A stretch of DNA of 64,000 nucleotides from Litorivivens lipolytica (GTDB taxonomy: Bacteria > Pseudomonadota > Gammaproteobacteria > Pseudomonadales > Spongiibacteraceae), in contig NZ_JACHWY010000001.1 of NCBI RefSeq assembly GCF_014191715.1, forward strand, positions 620,001 to 684,000, read 5' to 3'. The translations under genes were made by a program, and so were the position numbers. Within the stretch, counting starts at the first letter, position 1, and each line of letters opens with the position of its first letter. This document shows positions 26,095-35,423 of this stretch, in pieces. Under the pieces are notes generated by a model. The model ran no database searches and was not told the DNA's origin. It saw only the letters and a list, made by a program, of their open reading frames with translations.

Positions 26095-28230
26095 TTACGC
26101 GTTGCTTTGATCAACCTCCAGCGCACGCTGGTGGTTGAGAGTGGAAACCAGACGTACCTGCTTGGTATCCGGTACTTCGTTGTAAGCAAGAATGTGCATG
26201 TTCGGCAAACTCCGGCGGATAAACCGCGACAGCCAGTTTCGAATGGGTGGGGCTACCAGTACCACGGCTGGCTGACCTGAAGCTTCCTGACCACGCGAAA
26301 ACTCAGCGAGATCTTCCTGAAGCTGCTGGGCCAGGCCGGGTTCCAGGCCACCACCACTGCCACGCACTACATCGTGCAATATGTGTTCCAAATCTGCATC
26401 GAATGCCGCTACTGGAAGCTCCTCCGATAAGCCATTGATTTCCTGAACAATCATTCGACCAAGCGCCTGGCGGACACCTTGCAAAAGTTCGTCAGGTTCC
26501 TTGGATCGAGGCGCCTGCTCCGCCAAAGATTCGGCAATCAGCCGGATACTGCGGATCGAAACGTTCTCTTTCAGCAGGTTCTGCAGCACTTTCACAACGA
26601 TACTGAGGGGGAGCTGTTTCGGTACCAAGCTCTCTACCAGTTTAGGATCAGTTTTGCCCAGACGCTCTAGCAATTGCTGTACTTCTTCGTGCCCAAGCAG
26701 CTCGTGGGCATGAGCTTTGATCACCTGGCTCAGGTGAGTCGCGATCACGGTGCTACTGTCTACCACGGTATAACCGAGGGTCTGCGCCTGATCCCGGCTG
26801 GCGGGTTCAATCCACAGGGCATCCATGCCAAACGCCGGATCCTTGGTAGGTGTACCGCGCAGGTTGCCCTGAGCACCGCCGGGATTAATGGCGAGGTCCA
26901 TACCGGGCATGATGTCGCCGGTGGCAATCGTGTCGCCGAGCAGGGTTATCCGGTAAGCCGCCGGTGAAAGCTCGAGATTGTCGCGGATATGGACTTGCTG
27001 GATCAGGAAACCGAGATCCTTCGACAGTTTCTTGCGAACACCGGTAATTCGGGAAATCAGCTCTCCGCCCTGCTGACGGTCAACCAGCGGAATCAGGCGG
27101 TACCCAACTTCAAGCCCCACCACGTCGAGGTTGGTCACATCATCCCAATCAAGCTCGGAAGGCGTCGCCGGCGCACTGCCCTCGGCCGCTGCCTGTTTGT
27201 CGTCTTCGTCCACCACTTCCGGCGTCGTCGCCCGTTTCTTGTCGAGCACCCTTGCCGCCGCGATACAGGCGATACCCAGTGTCAGGAAAACCAGATTGGG
27301 CATGCCGGGAATAACGCCGAGGCCGGTCAAAATACACCCGGCAAGAATTAACACATGGGTGTTGGCCAGCATCTGCCCTTTTAATTGTTGCCCCAGGTTT
27401 TGAGAGCGGGAAATGCGGGTCACAATGATGGCAACGGCTGTCGACAACAGCAGCGCCGGGATTTGCGCAACGAGGCCGTCACCGATGGTCAGCAGCACAT
27501 AGTTTTCAGTGGCCTGACCAACACTCAGGTCGTGTTGGAATACGCCAATGCAGAGGCCGCCGAGAATATTGATAAACAGAATCACGATACCGGCGATCGC
27601 GTCACCGCGTACAAATTTGCTGGCACCATCCATCGCGCCATAGAAATCGGATTCAGTTCTAATCTCTTCGCGGCGCTCACGTGCCTGATCCGCGGTCAGC
27701 AAACCGGCACTCAAATCCGAGTCAATTGCCATCTGTTTGCCGGGCATGGCATCCAGGGTGAAACGGGCCGTTACTTCCGAAACCCGGCCTGCGCCCTTGG
27801 TTACTACCACAAAGTTGATGATGACCAGGATGATGAACACCACGATACCGACCGCATAGTTACCGCCAATAACGAAGTCGCCAAAAGACTCAATAACGCG
27901 ACCGGCCGCGCCGGGGCCGGTATGGCCTTCAAGCAATACCACGCGCGTGGAGGCCACATTCAGTGCCAGACGCAGCATGGTGCCAAGCAGCAGTACCGTG
28001 GGGAAAATACTGAAATCGACCGGCCGTTCCACGTAGATAACTGCCAGCAAGATCACCAGTGACAGCGTGATATTGAAGGTGAAAAACAAGTCCAGTGCGA
28101 ACGGCGGCATCGGCAACACCAGCATCGCAAACAGGGACATCAACAGCAGCAATACGCCCATTCCGCTCGCCAGGAAGCTTTCCATCCACGGGGGAATCAG
28201 GTTTGAGGATTTTGTTGTTCCGTCAGCCAT
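26095..28230 (-). CDS. flhA: Flagellar export gate protein FlhA
   Basis: 711 residues, normal length. Eight transmembrane helices occupy about residues 15-325, with the FHIPEP-family cytoplasmic stretch VVTKGAGRVSEVTARFTLDAMPGKQMAIDSDLSAG. The large cytoplasmic domain (about 360-700) docks chaperone-substrate complexes; it contains ELGYRLIPLVD-like and LLEREVSIR-like elements (LLKENVSIRSIRLIAE). Starts 10 bp after the flhB stop. Confidence 0.97.
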   Translation of the reverse strand: MADGTTKSSNLIPPWMESFLASGMGVLLLLMSLFAMLVLPMPPFALDLFFTFNITLSLVILLAVIYVERPVDFSIFPTVLLLGTMLRLALNVASTRVVLLEGHTGPGAAGRVIESFGDFVIGGNYAVGIVVFIILVIINFVVVTKGAGRVSEVTARFTLDAMPGKQMAIDSDLSAGLLTADQARERREEIRTESDFYGAMDGASKFVRGDAIAGIVILFINILGGLCIGVFQHDLSVGQATENYVLLTIGDGLVAQIPALLLSTAVAIIVTRISRSQNLGQQLKGQMLANTHVLILAGCILTGLGVIPGMPNLVFLTLGIACIAAARVLDKKRATTPEVVDEDDKQAAAEGSAPATPSELDWDDVTNLDVVGLEVGYRLIPLVDRQQGGELISRITGVRKKLSKDLGFLIQQVHIRDNLELSPAAYRITLLGDTIATGDIMPGMDLAINPGGAQGNLRGTPTKDPAFGMDALWIEPASRDQAQTLGYTVVDSSTVIATHLSQVIKAHAHELLGHEEVQQLLERLGKTDPKLVESLVPKQLPLSIVVKVLQNLLKENVSIRSIRLIAESLAEQAPRSKEPDELLQGVRQALGRMIVQEINGLSEELPVAAFDADLEHILHDVVRGSGGGLEPGLAQQLQEDLAEFSRGQEASGQPAVVLVAPPIRNWLSRFIRRSLPNMHILAYNEVPDTKQVRLVSTLNHQRALEVDQSNA

Positions 28231-28240
28231 AGCGTTTCAC

Positions 28241-29377
28241 TCACTCTGCCTGCGGCTGCAAGCCGCGCAAATATTCATCGTCGACCGTAGGCTCAGGTTG
28301 CTCGGGCGCATCGCCGCCCACTGCCTGCCAGTCGCGTAATTGATAGACGTAAGCCAGAATCTGAGCCACAGCCAGATACAAGCCCGCTGGAATCTCTCCG
28401 CCGATATCCGTAGTGGCGTAAACCGCCCGCGCCAGACGCGGGGACTCGACAATCGGTACGTCACTGTCGCCGGCCACTTCTCGGATTTTCGCAGCAACCA
28501 AATCGACGCCCTTCGCAACCACGCGCGGCGCGCCGCCGCTGACCTCATCGTATTTAAGGGCAACCGAGTAATGGGTCGGGTTGGTAATAACCACATCGGC
28601 CTGAGGAATGTCTTCCATCATGCGGCGGCGAGCGGCGGCCTGCTGCATTTCTCGCAGCTTGCTTTTCACTTCCGGGCGGCCATCGGTTTCTTTCATTTCG
28701 TCGCGGATTTCCTGCTTGGTCATCCGCAGTTCTTTACCGTGGTTCCACTTTTGAAAAGGAACATCAATGCCTGCAATTAATATGAGCGGCAGGCTGGAAA
28801 TAAGGAAAAACAGGCTGAGAATACCCAGTGCATCGCGAATCGCCTTATCCGGAGCGTGGTTTACCAGGCTGATAATCTGATCCTGCATAAGCACTGCACC
28901 CAACACGGCGGCTATGCCGACCAGAAACAGTTTGCCCATGGCTTTCAGCAGCTCTACCAAACTCTTGAGCGATACCATGCGGGCAATACCAGACACCGGG
29001 TTCCAGCGTTCGGGCTTGAATTGCAGAGAGAAGGTCCAGCCACCCAGCGCGATTGATGACACGGCGGCGGCAATAAACAGGACCGCAAACAGCGGGATGC
29101 ACAGCATCAGCGCTTCAACCCAGAATTGGAAAAACAGGGTCGGCATGGCGTTAATATCTTTGATTGTCAGGTAATCAGCACTAAAGGATTGGGCAAACAG
29201 TTTCAGCGTGCCCTCGCCCAGCCCCTGACTGGCAAAGGCCAGCATGCAGGCGCCAGACAGCGTGACCAGTGTGGTCGCCAGCTCTTTTGAACGAGGTACC
29301 TGACCTTTGCGACGCGCGTCGTCACGCTTTTTCTGCGTCGCCTCTTCTGTGCGTTCCTGACCGCTGTCTTCAGCCAT
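28241..29377 (-). CDS. flhB: Flagellar export switch protein FlhB
   Basis: 378 residues from the ATG with a perfect GGAGG 6 nt upstream; the longer frame would invade fliR. N-terminal EDSGQERTEEATQKKRDDARRKGQVPRSKEL is the family signature. Four membrane helices are followed by a cytoplasmic domain with the self-cleavage motif NPTH (Asn266-Pro267) in VVITNPTHYSVALKYDE. It switches export from rod/hook to filament substrates. It overlaps the fliR end by 8 bp. A paralogue of its CC fragment is encoded at 22.7 kb. Confidence 0.97.
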   Translation of the reverse strand: MAEDSGQERTEEATQKKRDDARRKGQVPRSKELATTLVTLSGACMLAFASQGLGEGTLKLFAQSFSADYLTIKDINAMPTLFFQFWVEALMLCIPLFAVLFIAAAVSSIALGGWTFSLQFKPERWNPVSGIARMVSLKSLVELLKAMGKLFLVGIAAVLGAVLMQDQIISLVNHAPDKAIRDALGILSLFFLISSLPLILIAGIDVPFQKWNHGKELRMTKQEIRDEMKETDGRPEVKSKLREMQQAAARRRMMEDIPQADVVITNPTHYSVALKYDEVSGGAPRVVAKGVDLVAAKIREVAGDSDVPIVESPRLARAVYATTDIGGEIPAGLYLAVAQILAYVYQLRDWQAVGGDAPEQPEPTVDDEYLRGLQPQAE

Positions 29378-30155
29378 TGCTGCCTCCTTCAAGGAGTACG
29401 CGCGTCGTCTCAAAGGCGGGCGCGAGCAGAGAATCCAATGCCGGAATAAACAGCGGCATCATCTGATACAACACCAGATAGCCCACCAGAATTGCGATCG
29501 GGAAACCCACCGCAAACAGGTTGAGGGTCGGCGCCGCACGGCTGATAACCCCTACTCCAATCTGTACGACCAGTAGCGCTATTACCGCGGGCAAAGCAAC
29601 GCGAATCGCACCACCAAAGATCTCGCCGCTCCACTCGATTACCAAGCCAAGGGTATCGACGCTGACCATCGCGACACCAACAGGCCAGATCGCAAAGCTA
29701 CCAGCAACGAGTTCCAAAAAGGCCAGATGTCCATCGAGGGCAAGAAAAATAAGCAGCGTTATCAAGAGGAAAAACTGACTAAGTATGGGCACCGAATTAC
29801 CGCGCTGGGGGTCAACCATCATCGCAAAGCCTAAGCCCATTCCCATGGAAATGGTCTGCCCGGCAAAGACAATGGCTTCAAAAACCAGCTGCACCAGAAA
29901 GCCGATGCAGATACCGATGACAATCTCATTGGCCGCTATTACTACAGCTTCAAGACTGAGGGCACTCACGGCTGGCGCCTGCGGAATCACTGGTGCCACC
30001 GCGAGGGCGGTAAAAAGCGCTACCGCAATGCGCGAGCGAATCGGTACGTAGGAAGAACCAAACAGCGGTGCTGCCATCATCGCACCGGTTACCCGCAGAA
30101 AGGGCAACCAGAGAGAGGCAATCCAGGCGCTGATTTGAGCTTCCTCAAAAACCAT
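29370..30155 (-). CDS. fliR: Flagellar export apparatus protein FliR
   Basis: 261 residues starting MVFEEAQISAWIAS; longer in-frame starts would overlap fliQ. It has multiple membrane helices and conserved stretches LRVTGAMMAAPLFGSSYVPIRSRIAVAL, EIVIGICIGFLVQLVFEAIVFAGQTISMGMGLGFAMMVDPQRG and NLFAVGFPIAILVGYLVL. It forms the FliPQR export pore. Its start lies 4 bp after the fliQ stop. Confidence 0.95.
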   Translation of the reverse strand: MVFEEAQISAWIASLWLPFLRVTGAMMAAPLFGSSYVPIRSRIAVALFTALAVAPVIPQAPAVSALSLEAVVIAANEIVIGICIGFLVQLVFEAIVFAGQTISMGMGLGFAMMVDPQRGNSVPILSQFFLLITLLIFLALDGHLAFLELVAGSFAIWPVGVAMVSVDTLGLVIEWSGEIFGGAIRVALPAVIALLVVQIGVGVISRAAPTLNLFAVGFPIAILVGYLVLYQMMPLFIPALDSLLAPAFETTRVLLEGGSNG

Positions 30156-30159
30156 AACG

Positions 30160-30429
30160 CTACCCAATGACAACCGGAATGGTTTCGAACATGCGATGGG
30201 TAAAATCAATCGCCAGCCGCAGCATCCACGGACCGGCAATACCCAGCGCAATCACAAACACCACCAGCTTAGGAATGAAACTCAAGGTCATATCCTGAAT
30301 CTGGGTGGCTGCCTGAAACATACCGATCAGCACACCGGCAGCCAGGGCTGCCAGCAGCAGCGGAGCGGCGAGCAAGACCGATAGGGTCATGGCTTGACGG
30401 CCTACTTCAATGACGTCTTCAGGAGTCAT
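30160..30429 (-). CDS. fliQ: Flagellar export apparatus protein FliQ
   Basis: 89 residues, two membrane helices, with the family core MTPEDVIEVGRQAMTLSVLLAAPLLLAALAAGVLIGMFQAATQIQDMTLSFIPKL. Full length. GAGG lies just upstream of the ATG. Between fliP and fliR. Confidence 0.96.
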   Translation of the reverse strand: MTPEDVIEVGRQAMTLSVLLAAPLLLAALAAGVLIGMFQAATQIQDMTLSFIPKLVVFVIALGIAGPWMLRLAIDFTHRMFETIPVVIG

Positions 30430-30435
30430 AAAACC

Positions 30436-31173
30436 TCACGTTGCAAAGCTGGCCGCCAGGGAACCCATCAGGAGCACCCAACCGTCGACCAGCACAAACA
30501 GCATAATTTTGAAAGGCAGTGAAACCAGCATGGGAGACAGCATCATCATGCCGAGCGACATCAGAATGCTGGCAACAACCAGATCGATGACCACAAAGGG
30601 AACAAACAGCAAAAATCCGATTTGAAAGGCTGTCTTCAACTCGCTGGTCAGGAAGGAGGCCATCAGCACTGCGAAGGGAATGTCCTCCGGTGATTCGATG
30701 GACTGTACGCCTGCGATACCGGAAAACATGGCGATATCGGACTCACGAGTCTGGGCCAGCATAAATTCGCGAATCGGCGCGAATCCGGTTTTTACCGCAT
30801 CGGCAAAGGCCATATCGCCAGCGAGGTAAGGTGTGATGGCGTCTGCGTGTACGGTTTGGAACACCGGATACATGATAAACAGGGTTAAAAATAGCGCGAT
30901 GCTAAGCAGTACCTGATTCGACGGTGCCTGCCCGGTACCCAGCGCCTGACGCAAAATACCGAGAACAATGATGATGCGCGTGAACGCTGTCATGCCCAGC
31001 AGCAATGCGGGCAGCAGGGTCAGCACGGTCATCAGTGCCAGCAATTGAATCGACAGGGTATATTCGCCGCTGCCATCGGCAGCTGTTTCCAGCGTCACTG
31101 CCGGCAGCCCAGCATTTTGCGCCAGAGCTGAAAGTGGCAGAATCAGTACTAGTGCAAGCGCAAGACGCTTCAT
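30436..31173 (-). CDS. fliP: Flagellar export apparatus protein FliP
   Basis: 245 residues with a cleavable signal peptide (MKRLALALVLILPLSALAQ). The family segments are LTLLPALLLGMTAFTRIIIVLGILRQALGTGQAPSNQVLLSIALFLTLFIM and TAFQIGFLLFVPFVVIDLVVASILMSLGMMMLSP. The start overlaps the fliO stop by 4 bp (ATGA), with a CGGAG site. Confidence 0.97.
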   Translation of the reverse strand: MKRLALALVLILPLSALAQNAGLPAVTLETAADGSGEYTLSIQLLALMTVLTLLPALLLGMTAFTRIIIVLGILRQALGTGQAPSNQVLLSIALFLTLFIMYPVFQTVHADAITPYLAGDMAFADAVKTGFAPIREFMLAQTRESDIAMFSGIAGVQSIESPEDIPFAVLMASFLTSELKTAFQIGFLLFVPFVVIDLVVASILMSLGMMMLSPMLVSLPFKIMLFVLVDGWVLLMGSLAASFAT

Positions 31174-31589
31174 TTGTCGCTCCGGTTTGCGCGCAGTCGT
31201 GACAGATAGTCAGCGAAATTTTGGGGAGGCTGATCCGTGACTTCGATATCTGCGGGAATATCACCATGCCATGCATGTAAGGCTTGGAGACCGCCGCCGG
31301 AATAACCCACCAGCACATTCTCCTCACCCACTCGCAGCAGCAGCACCTTTTCTCGTACACCCACGGGCAGCTGGGAAATCACAGCGATTTTCTGACTGCC
31401 GTTGCCCAATACCCCTTTGTTGCGGCGCATCAGCCAGGCCAGTGCGAACAGCAAGGCCACAACCATCGCCAGCCCGGTAACCACACTCAGGGCATTGCCG
31501 TAAGAAATGGGCTCCGCCGCGCGCGCTGCGCTCTGCGCAATCGCCGGTGATATCTGGCTGGACAAAAAAAGTGCTGACATAAAACGCAT
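31170..31589 (-). CDS. fliO: Flagellar export protein FliO
   Basis: 139 residues: a signal-like N-terminus (ALFLSSQISPAIAQ), one membrane helix (about 33-52, ALSVVTGLAMVVALLFALAWLM) after a short periplasmic part, and a cytoplasmic domain with IAVISQLPVGVREKVLLLRVGEENVLVGYS. It helps FliP assemble. GAGG lies upstream of the ATG; it follows fliN by 9 bp. Confidence 0.92.
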   Translation of the reverse strand: MRFMSALFLSSQISPAIAQSAARAAEPISYGNALSVVTGLAMVVALLFALAWLMRRNKGVLGNGSQKIAVISQLPVGVREKVLLLRVGEENVLVGYSGGGLQALHAWHGDIPADIEVTDQPPQNFADYLSRLRANRSDK

Positions 31590-31598
31590 GCAAAGACC

Positions 31599-31934
31599 TC
31601 AGTTCAGGCGGCGAACGCGCTCTTCAGGGCTGACCACTTCGGTGAGTTTGACGCCGAACTTTTCCTTAACAACGACGATTTCACCGCGTGCTACCAGTGT
31701 GCCGTTAACGAGTACATCCAGTGCTTCGCCCGCCATTCGGTCGAGATTAACCACAGAGCCCTGATTCAGGCGAAGCAGGTCACGGATGCTCATTTCCGAG
31801 CGGCCGAGTTCGATAGCAAGTGACACGTTGACGTCTAGCAACATATCCAGGTTGATGTCTCCGCCGGCACCACCGGCGTTGTCCTGAAGCTCCGCCATTT
31901 CCGGTGCCGCAGCCTGTGAATTTTCTTCGCTCAT
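31599..31934 (-). CDS. fliN: Flagellar motor switch protein FliN
   Basis: 111 residues from the ATG with GAGGAC 6 nt upstream; the longer frame would overlap fliM. It has a short acidic N-terminus, then the SpoA-type domain LDVNVSLAIELGRSEMSIRDLLRLNQGSVVNLDRMAGEALDVLVNGTLVARGEIVVVKEKFGVKLTEVVSPEER. Part of the C-ring. Confidence 0.97.
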   Translation of the reverse strand: MSEENSQAAAPEMAELQDNAGGAGGDINLDMLLDVNVSLAIELGRSEMSIRDLLRLNQGSVVNLDRMAGEALDVLVNGTLVARGEIVVVKEKFGVKLTEVVSPEERVRRLN

Positions 31935-31944
31935 GGGGTGTCCT

Positions 31945-32970
31945 CTATTTCTGACGGTTGGCCATGGGGCTGCGCAAGATTTCGAGAACCTGCGCGGCCA
32001 TATTTCCTTCGTGGGTACCAAAATGGGCTCGCATCAAACGTACGCAACCGACTTTGATATCCACTTCTTTCGGATCGTTAATTGCAATGACATCGCCCTT
32101 CTTCAATTGCATGGCATGCTTCAATTTGATCTTTTGCTCGGATAACACGGCAACGAGCTCGACACTGGCTTCTTCCAGGCCTTCAACAAATTTCGGCTGC
32201 CAATTTGGGTCGGTATTGGGCAAGGCGAGGTTGTCAGCGGTTTTCAGCTGGCCGCGCAAGGGTTCAAGTCCGTGCCAGGGCACTACCACCCAAATACCAC
32301 CCTCACCATTATCGAAATTCACTTTAAAGCGCGTAGCGATCAGTGCTTCTTTTTCGTCCAAGGCGTCTACTGAACGGGGATCGAACTCCCAACCGCTAAT
32401 GGTCGGCGCGATATCTAACAAGGGCTGCCACGCGGGGGCGAGCTCGGTCACCATGTCTTCTACCAGGAGTTCACTGAGCTTCATCTCGGTTGAAGAAAAT
32501 TTTTCGCTCAAGCGGGTCTTGCGCAGGCTGTTACCGCCGCCGAAATAACGGTTAACAATGTCGAACACGAGATCGGACTCTATGGCGAGCAAAACCGGGC
32601 TGGCGATAGGCTTGGCAGTAATAATGGCAAGGCGACACGGTGTGTCTATGCGTGGGCTGAGCTCATCCAGATCGGTAACGGTCAATTCGTCGATCTCTAC
32701 CTTGTTGACCGACGAGGAAAGCTTGCCGATCTTTTCCTGCAGCGCTTCCGCGTAGTTGCTGTGTACTTCCCGGATTTTTGGCAACAGCCGATGCAGCGCG
32801 TAGTGATGCTTGCTGTAGTCGAAGCTTTTGGCTTTGCCGCCGGTAGATGCTTCCGTGACTGCAGTTTCGGATTCGACCCCAACCGCTTCCTGCTCCCCGG
32901 TTTCAAGTTCGCCGGTTTCCAAGCCGCCCATCAGCGCATCAATTTCTTCCTGATCGAGTACACCAGCCAC
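31945..32970 (-). CDS. fliM: Flagellar motor switch protein FliM
   Basis: 341 residues starting at GTG (GAGG 8 nt upstream). The N-terminal peptide LDQEEIDALMGG keeps the CheY-P-binding EIDAL motif. The middle domain has HYALHRLLPKIREVHSNYAEAL and FGGGNSLRKTR, and the C-terminal SpoA domain is LVAVLSEQKIKLKHAMQLKKGDVIAIN. C-ring component linking FliG and FliN. The intact CheY-binding peptide implies a CheY is encoded elsewhere, since none is in this block. Confidence 0.97.
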   Translation of the reverse strand: MAGVLDQEEIDALMGGLETGELETGEQEAVGVESETAVTEASTGGKAKSFDYSKHHYALHRLLPKIREVHSNYAEALQEKIGKLSSSVNKVEIDELTVTDLDELSPRIDTPCRLAIITAKPIASPVLLAIESDLVFDIVNRYFGGGNSLRKTRLSEKFSSTEMKLSELLVEDMVTELAPAWQPLLDIAPTISGWEFDPRSVDALDEKEALIATRFKVNFDNGEGGIWVVVPWHGLEPLRGQLKTADNLALPNTDPNWQPKFVEGLEEASVELVAVLSEQKIKLKHAMQLKKGDVIAINDPKEVDIKVGCVRLMRAHFGTHEGNMAAQVLEILRSPMANRQK

Positions 32971-32980
32971 GATTAAGACC

Positions 32981-33448
32981 TCACTGCACGACGAATTTTG
33001 TGAAGTACACGGCCTCTATGGCCTCTTCAATCTCCGCCTCATCCAGCAAGACGTTGTTGATCGCTACGCGTGCTCTTTCTTGAAGATTGGTTTTCCCTTC
33101 GGTCTGACGGATGTCATCCATGGTCAGACCATCAAAGGTCAAAATGAGGTCGTTTCTTACGCGCGTGTAGTGCTTATCCATCAGCTCTTCTACATCTGAA
33201 TTGCGGCTCATGACTTCGAGCTGCATTTGCAGAAAACGCATTTTCCCCCGGTCTTCCATATTGACGACAAAGGCAGGATCAACAGAGATGTAGATAGGAT
33301 CGGCTTTAACGGGTGCGGCAAGTTCACCGCCCTCGCCAGCCACTGCCGGGGCAGCCGGCTGGGTTGATTGAAACATGAACCAAGTGCCCACAACGGTTAG
33401 TGCAACTAAAACCGTCTGGGCTGCCGCGATAATCAGAATATTTTTCAT
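32981..33448 (-). CDS. fliL: Flagellar basal body-associated protein FliL
   Basis: 155 residues from ATG (a TTG lies two codons upstream). N-terminal membrane helix about 5-25, an Ala/Gly-rich linker, and the periplasmic stomatin-like domain ending with the family C-terminus EEAIEAVYFTKFVVQ. It interacts with the stator. It has its own sigma-54 element about 65 bp upstream. Confidence 0.94.
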   Translation of the reverse strand: MKNILIIAAAQTVLVALTVVGTWFMFQSTQPAAPAVAGEGGELAAPVKADPIYISVDPAFVVNMEDRGKMRFLQMQLEVMSRNSDVEELMDKHYTRVRNDLILTFDGLTMDDIRQTEGKTNLQERARVAINNVLLDEAEIEEAIEAVYFTKFVVQ

Positions 33449-33513
33449 AGCCAAATCTGCTCCACTCTTCCTTGCGCCAAAAATCAGGCGCTATTGGGTA
33501 CTACCCAGAGTGA

Positions 33514-33529
33514 TAGCAAACGCTATGCC
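33514..33529 (-). promoter_or_regulatory. sigma-54 promoter of fliL
   Basis: Read on the minus strand: TGGCATA-N4-TTGCT, with the invariant GG and GC dinucleotides separated by 10 bp. It lies in the 149-bp spacer between fliK and fliL, pointing at fliL. Confidence 0.8.
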
Positions 33530-33597
33530 AGTATTTAACCTTCTGATTTCACTATATTTTTATTGCTCTAAAAGCGAGACGCCAAAATCCTGACGCG

Positions 33598-34839
33598 TCA
33601 GGCGTAGTAATCGACACGGCCCGCTTCGCTACCCGAGAGTTCCGTTATGATGGCGCCACCAGAGTCTGCTTCGGTATCCCCTGATTCGGAGGTTTGTTGA
33701 GGGGTGTTATTCTGATTGGTTTTCGCCTGACTGGAGCGCTCTTCACCAGATTCTGCAAACAGTGCATTGGCATTGAGTTTAAGCTCGTCCACTTTCACGC
33801 CCTGCTGTTCGAGTGCGCTTTGAAGGCGAGGCAGCAAGGTTTCCAGCATTTCGCCGGTATCAGCGTTCTGAGCATGAATTTCGACCTGAGCCGTGTTTTC
33901 GATCATCGTGACACGAATCTGGAGAGCACCCAGTTCAGCAGGGTGTAGTTGCAGATTAGCGCGCTGCGCGCCCTGCCCTGTCATCCATACGACTTTCTCG
34001 GTAAAGGCATCGGCTACCGCCTTCTCGGTAAAGCCCTGAGGGCTTGCCGATTCAAGCACCGGGGTAGCACTACTGGTGCGACTCAGATTCAGCGCTGACA
34101 GGCCTTCCAGGGTCCGGTGTACATTGCCGGTCCCGTCTTCCTGGCGGGTAATCTTTTTGGGAAGCTCCACCGGGAGGGCTGTCTTCAGCGTCTCGCTCGG
34201 TTCAGGCTGAGGTTTTGCGGCCAGATCAGAAACCGCCGTTTGCGATGGATTCAACTCCCGATCCCGCCAAATGGCATTGGACGACTCAGCACTACCCGGT
34301 TTCGGCTCAGCCGGTGACTGGCCTTCAAGTTTTGGCTGTGAGGTAGATCCCTGCTCCTGACTACCGCGCGACATCTGTTCTGACTGTGGACTGTCGGGAA
34401 TACCACCCAATTGGGCGCTGGCTTGTCTTGCAAGAGCGGCCTGCTCCGATGGCAGCGATTGTTGCGCAGTCAGGGCTACACTATGGCCAAAATCTTGTGG
34501 GAGGCCATCGACAACAGACAATTTTTCGGTTGCGACTTGCCGCACTAGCGGCAAGTCTTTGCCGCTATCCCCCTCCGTCACCAATCCGAACGAGGCGTTG
34601 GCAAAAGAGGCCGGGGCCGTTTCCTGTATCGGCTGCACAAGTGCTGTCTCGGTCGCAGTCTGGGCCACGTTAAGGGGCTGATCAGCGCCGTGGAGCTGAC
34701 TCATGATCTTGCCGAAAGCCACACCATCACTGGGATTCGCGCTGGCTGAAAGGGGCAACTGAGAGGGATTTCCTGCCTGCAGAGGCAGCTGCAGCAGCGC
34801 TGCAAGATCACCAAGATTGTTGGATTGGCTAATTTCCAT
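33598..34839 (-). CDS. fliK: Flagellar hook-length control protein FliK
   Basis: 413 residues from ATG (a TTG two codons earlier is possible). A long low-complexity N-terminal ruler region (about 1-270) is rich in Gln, Ser and Pro. The C-terminal Flg_hook domain (about 275-360) has VWMTGQGAQRANLQLHPAELGALQIRVTMIENTAQVEIHAQNADTGEMLETLLPRLQSALEQQGVKVDELKL, the classic substrate-switch core. It interacts with FlhB. A sigma-54 promoter lies upstream. Part of the coding region (34537-34565) carries a phased DNA motif, translated as DSGKDLPLVRQ. Confidence 0.94.
   Translation of the reverse strand: MEISQSNNLGDLAALLQLPLQAGNPSQLPLSASANPSDGVAFGKIMSQLHGADQPLNVAQTATETALVQPIQETAPASFANASFGLVTEGDSGKDLPLVRQVATEKLSVVDGLPQDFGHSVALTAQQSLPSEQAALARQASAQLGGIPDSPQSEQMSRGSQEQGSTSQPKLEGQSPAEPKPGSAESSNAIWRDRELNPSQTAVSDLAAKPQPEPSETLKTALPVELPKKITRQEDGTGNVHRTLEGLSALNLSRTSSATPVLESASPQGFTEKAVADAFTEKVVWMTGQGAQRANLQLHPAELGALQIRVTMIENTAQVEIHAQNADTGEMLETLLPRLQSALEQQGVKVDELKLNANALFAESGEERSSQAKTNQNNTPQQTSESGDTEADSGGAIITELSGSEAGRVDYYA
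34537..34565. promoter_or_regulatory. Candidate flagellar enhancer array (three phased half-sites) inside fliK
   Basis: TTGCCGC (34537-34543), GCGGCAA (34548-34554) and TTGCCGC (34559-34565) alternate in orientation with 4-bp gaps, so half-sites repeat every 11 bp. The same architecture is found between the flgB and flgA promoters. It lies about 340 bp downstream of the likely fliK transcription start. Confidence 0.6.
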
Positions 34840-34860
34840 TAACAAAATATCTCACGGCAG

Positions 34861-34885
34861 AGAGCGCTTAAAAGGGATGCGCTCT
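34861..34885. other. Hairpin in the fliJ-fliK spacer
   Basis: AGAGCGC and GCGCTCT form a 7-bp stem around an 11-base loop, located in the transcribed leader between the fliK sigma-54 element and the fliK start. No T-run follows on the minus strand. It could be an mRNA structure in the fliK leader. Confidence 0.35.
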
Positions 34886-34914
34886 ATTGAATTCAGCTTG
34901 ACGGTATTTAAGAG

Positions 34915-34930
34915 AGCAAATGGCGTGCCA
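34915..34930 (-). promoter_or_regulatory. sigma-54 promoter of fliK
   Basis: Read on the minus strand: TGGCACG-N4-TTGCT, a full match to the -24/-12 consensus. It lies just after the fliJ stop and about 75 bp before fliK. Confidence 0.88.
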
Positions 34931-34936
34931 GACATG

Positions 34937-35392
34937 TCACTGTGCAGACTGTTGACGCTGCATCCAGCTAAAACGAAGCACATTCAGGTCGTCGCTGTTC
35001 AGTTGCTCTCTTCTGGCAAGTTCAGCGTGCTCTTCTTTGCGGTAGTTGTGCGCGAGGCGATCGAGGGAAGTGGTTTTCTGCTTTTTCTCAAGCCAGTGCT
35101 GACGCGCCTTTTCCAGCTGCAACTCGCTCTGGTTGACGACAGATTTCTGAATGGTGATCACTTCGCTCAGTTTGCGCAAAAAAGCACGCGTATCCTGCAA
35201 GCTGGATAAATTGAGGTTCCCTGCTGCAGGCTTGGAGCGTTGTGAGTATTCCGCGTGGTACTCAGCCAGTTCGGTTAATTTGTTGTTAGCGTTCTGATAA
35301 TTGCTAAGCGCATTCTGGAACTTCTCGGCGGCGATTTTTTCTTCGCGTTCAGCGATTTCCGCCACTTTAGTGATTCGTTTTGAGCGCTGCAT
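34937..35392 (-). CDS. fliJ: Flagellar export protein FliJ
   Basis: 151 residues, almost entirely helical/coiled coil (KRITKVAEIAEREEKIAAEKFQNALSNYQNANNKLTELAEYHAEY..), as expected for the FliJ stalk of the FliI ATPase, which also ferries chaperones. It is the last gene of the fleR-fliEFGHIJ run, separated from fliI by an 88-bp spacer. Confidence 0.88.
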   Translation of the reverse strand: MQRSKRITKVAEIAEREEKIAAEKFQNALSNYQNANNKLTELAEYHAEYSQRSKPAAGNLNLSSLQDTRAFLRKLSEVITIQKSVVNQSELQLEKARQHWLEKKQKTTSLDRLAHNYRKEEHAELARREQLNSDDLNVLRFSWMQRQQSAQ

Positions 35393-35423
35393 TCCGCTTA
35401 TTCCCCGTAATTAGGTAATCAAT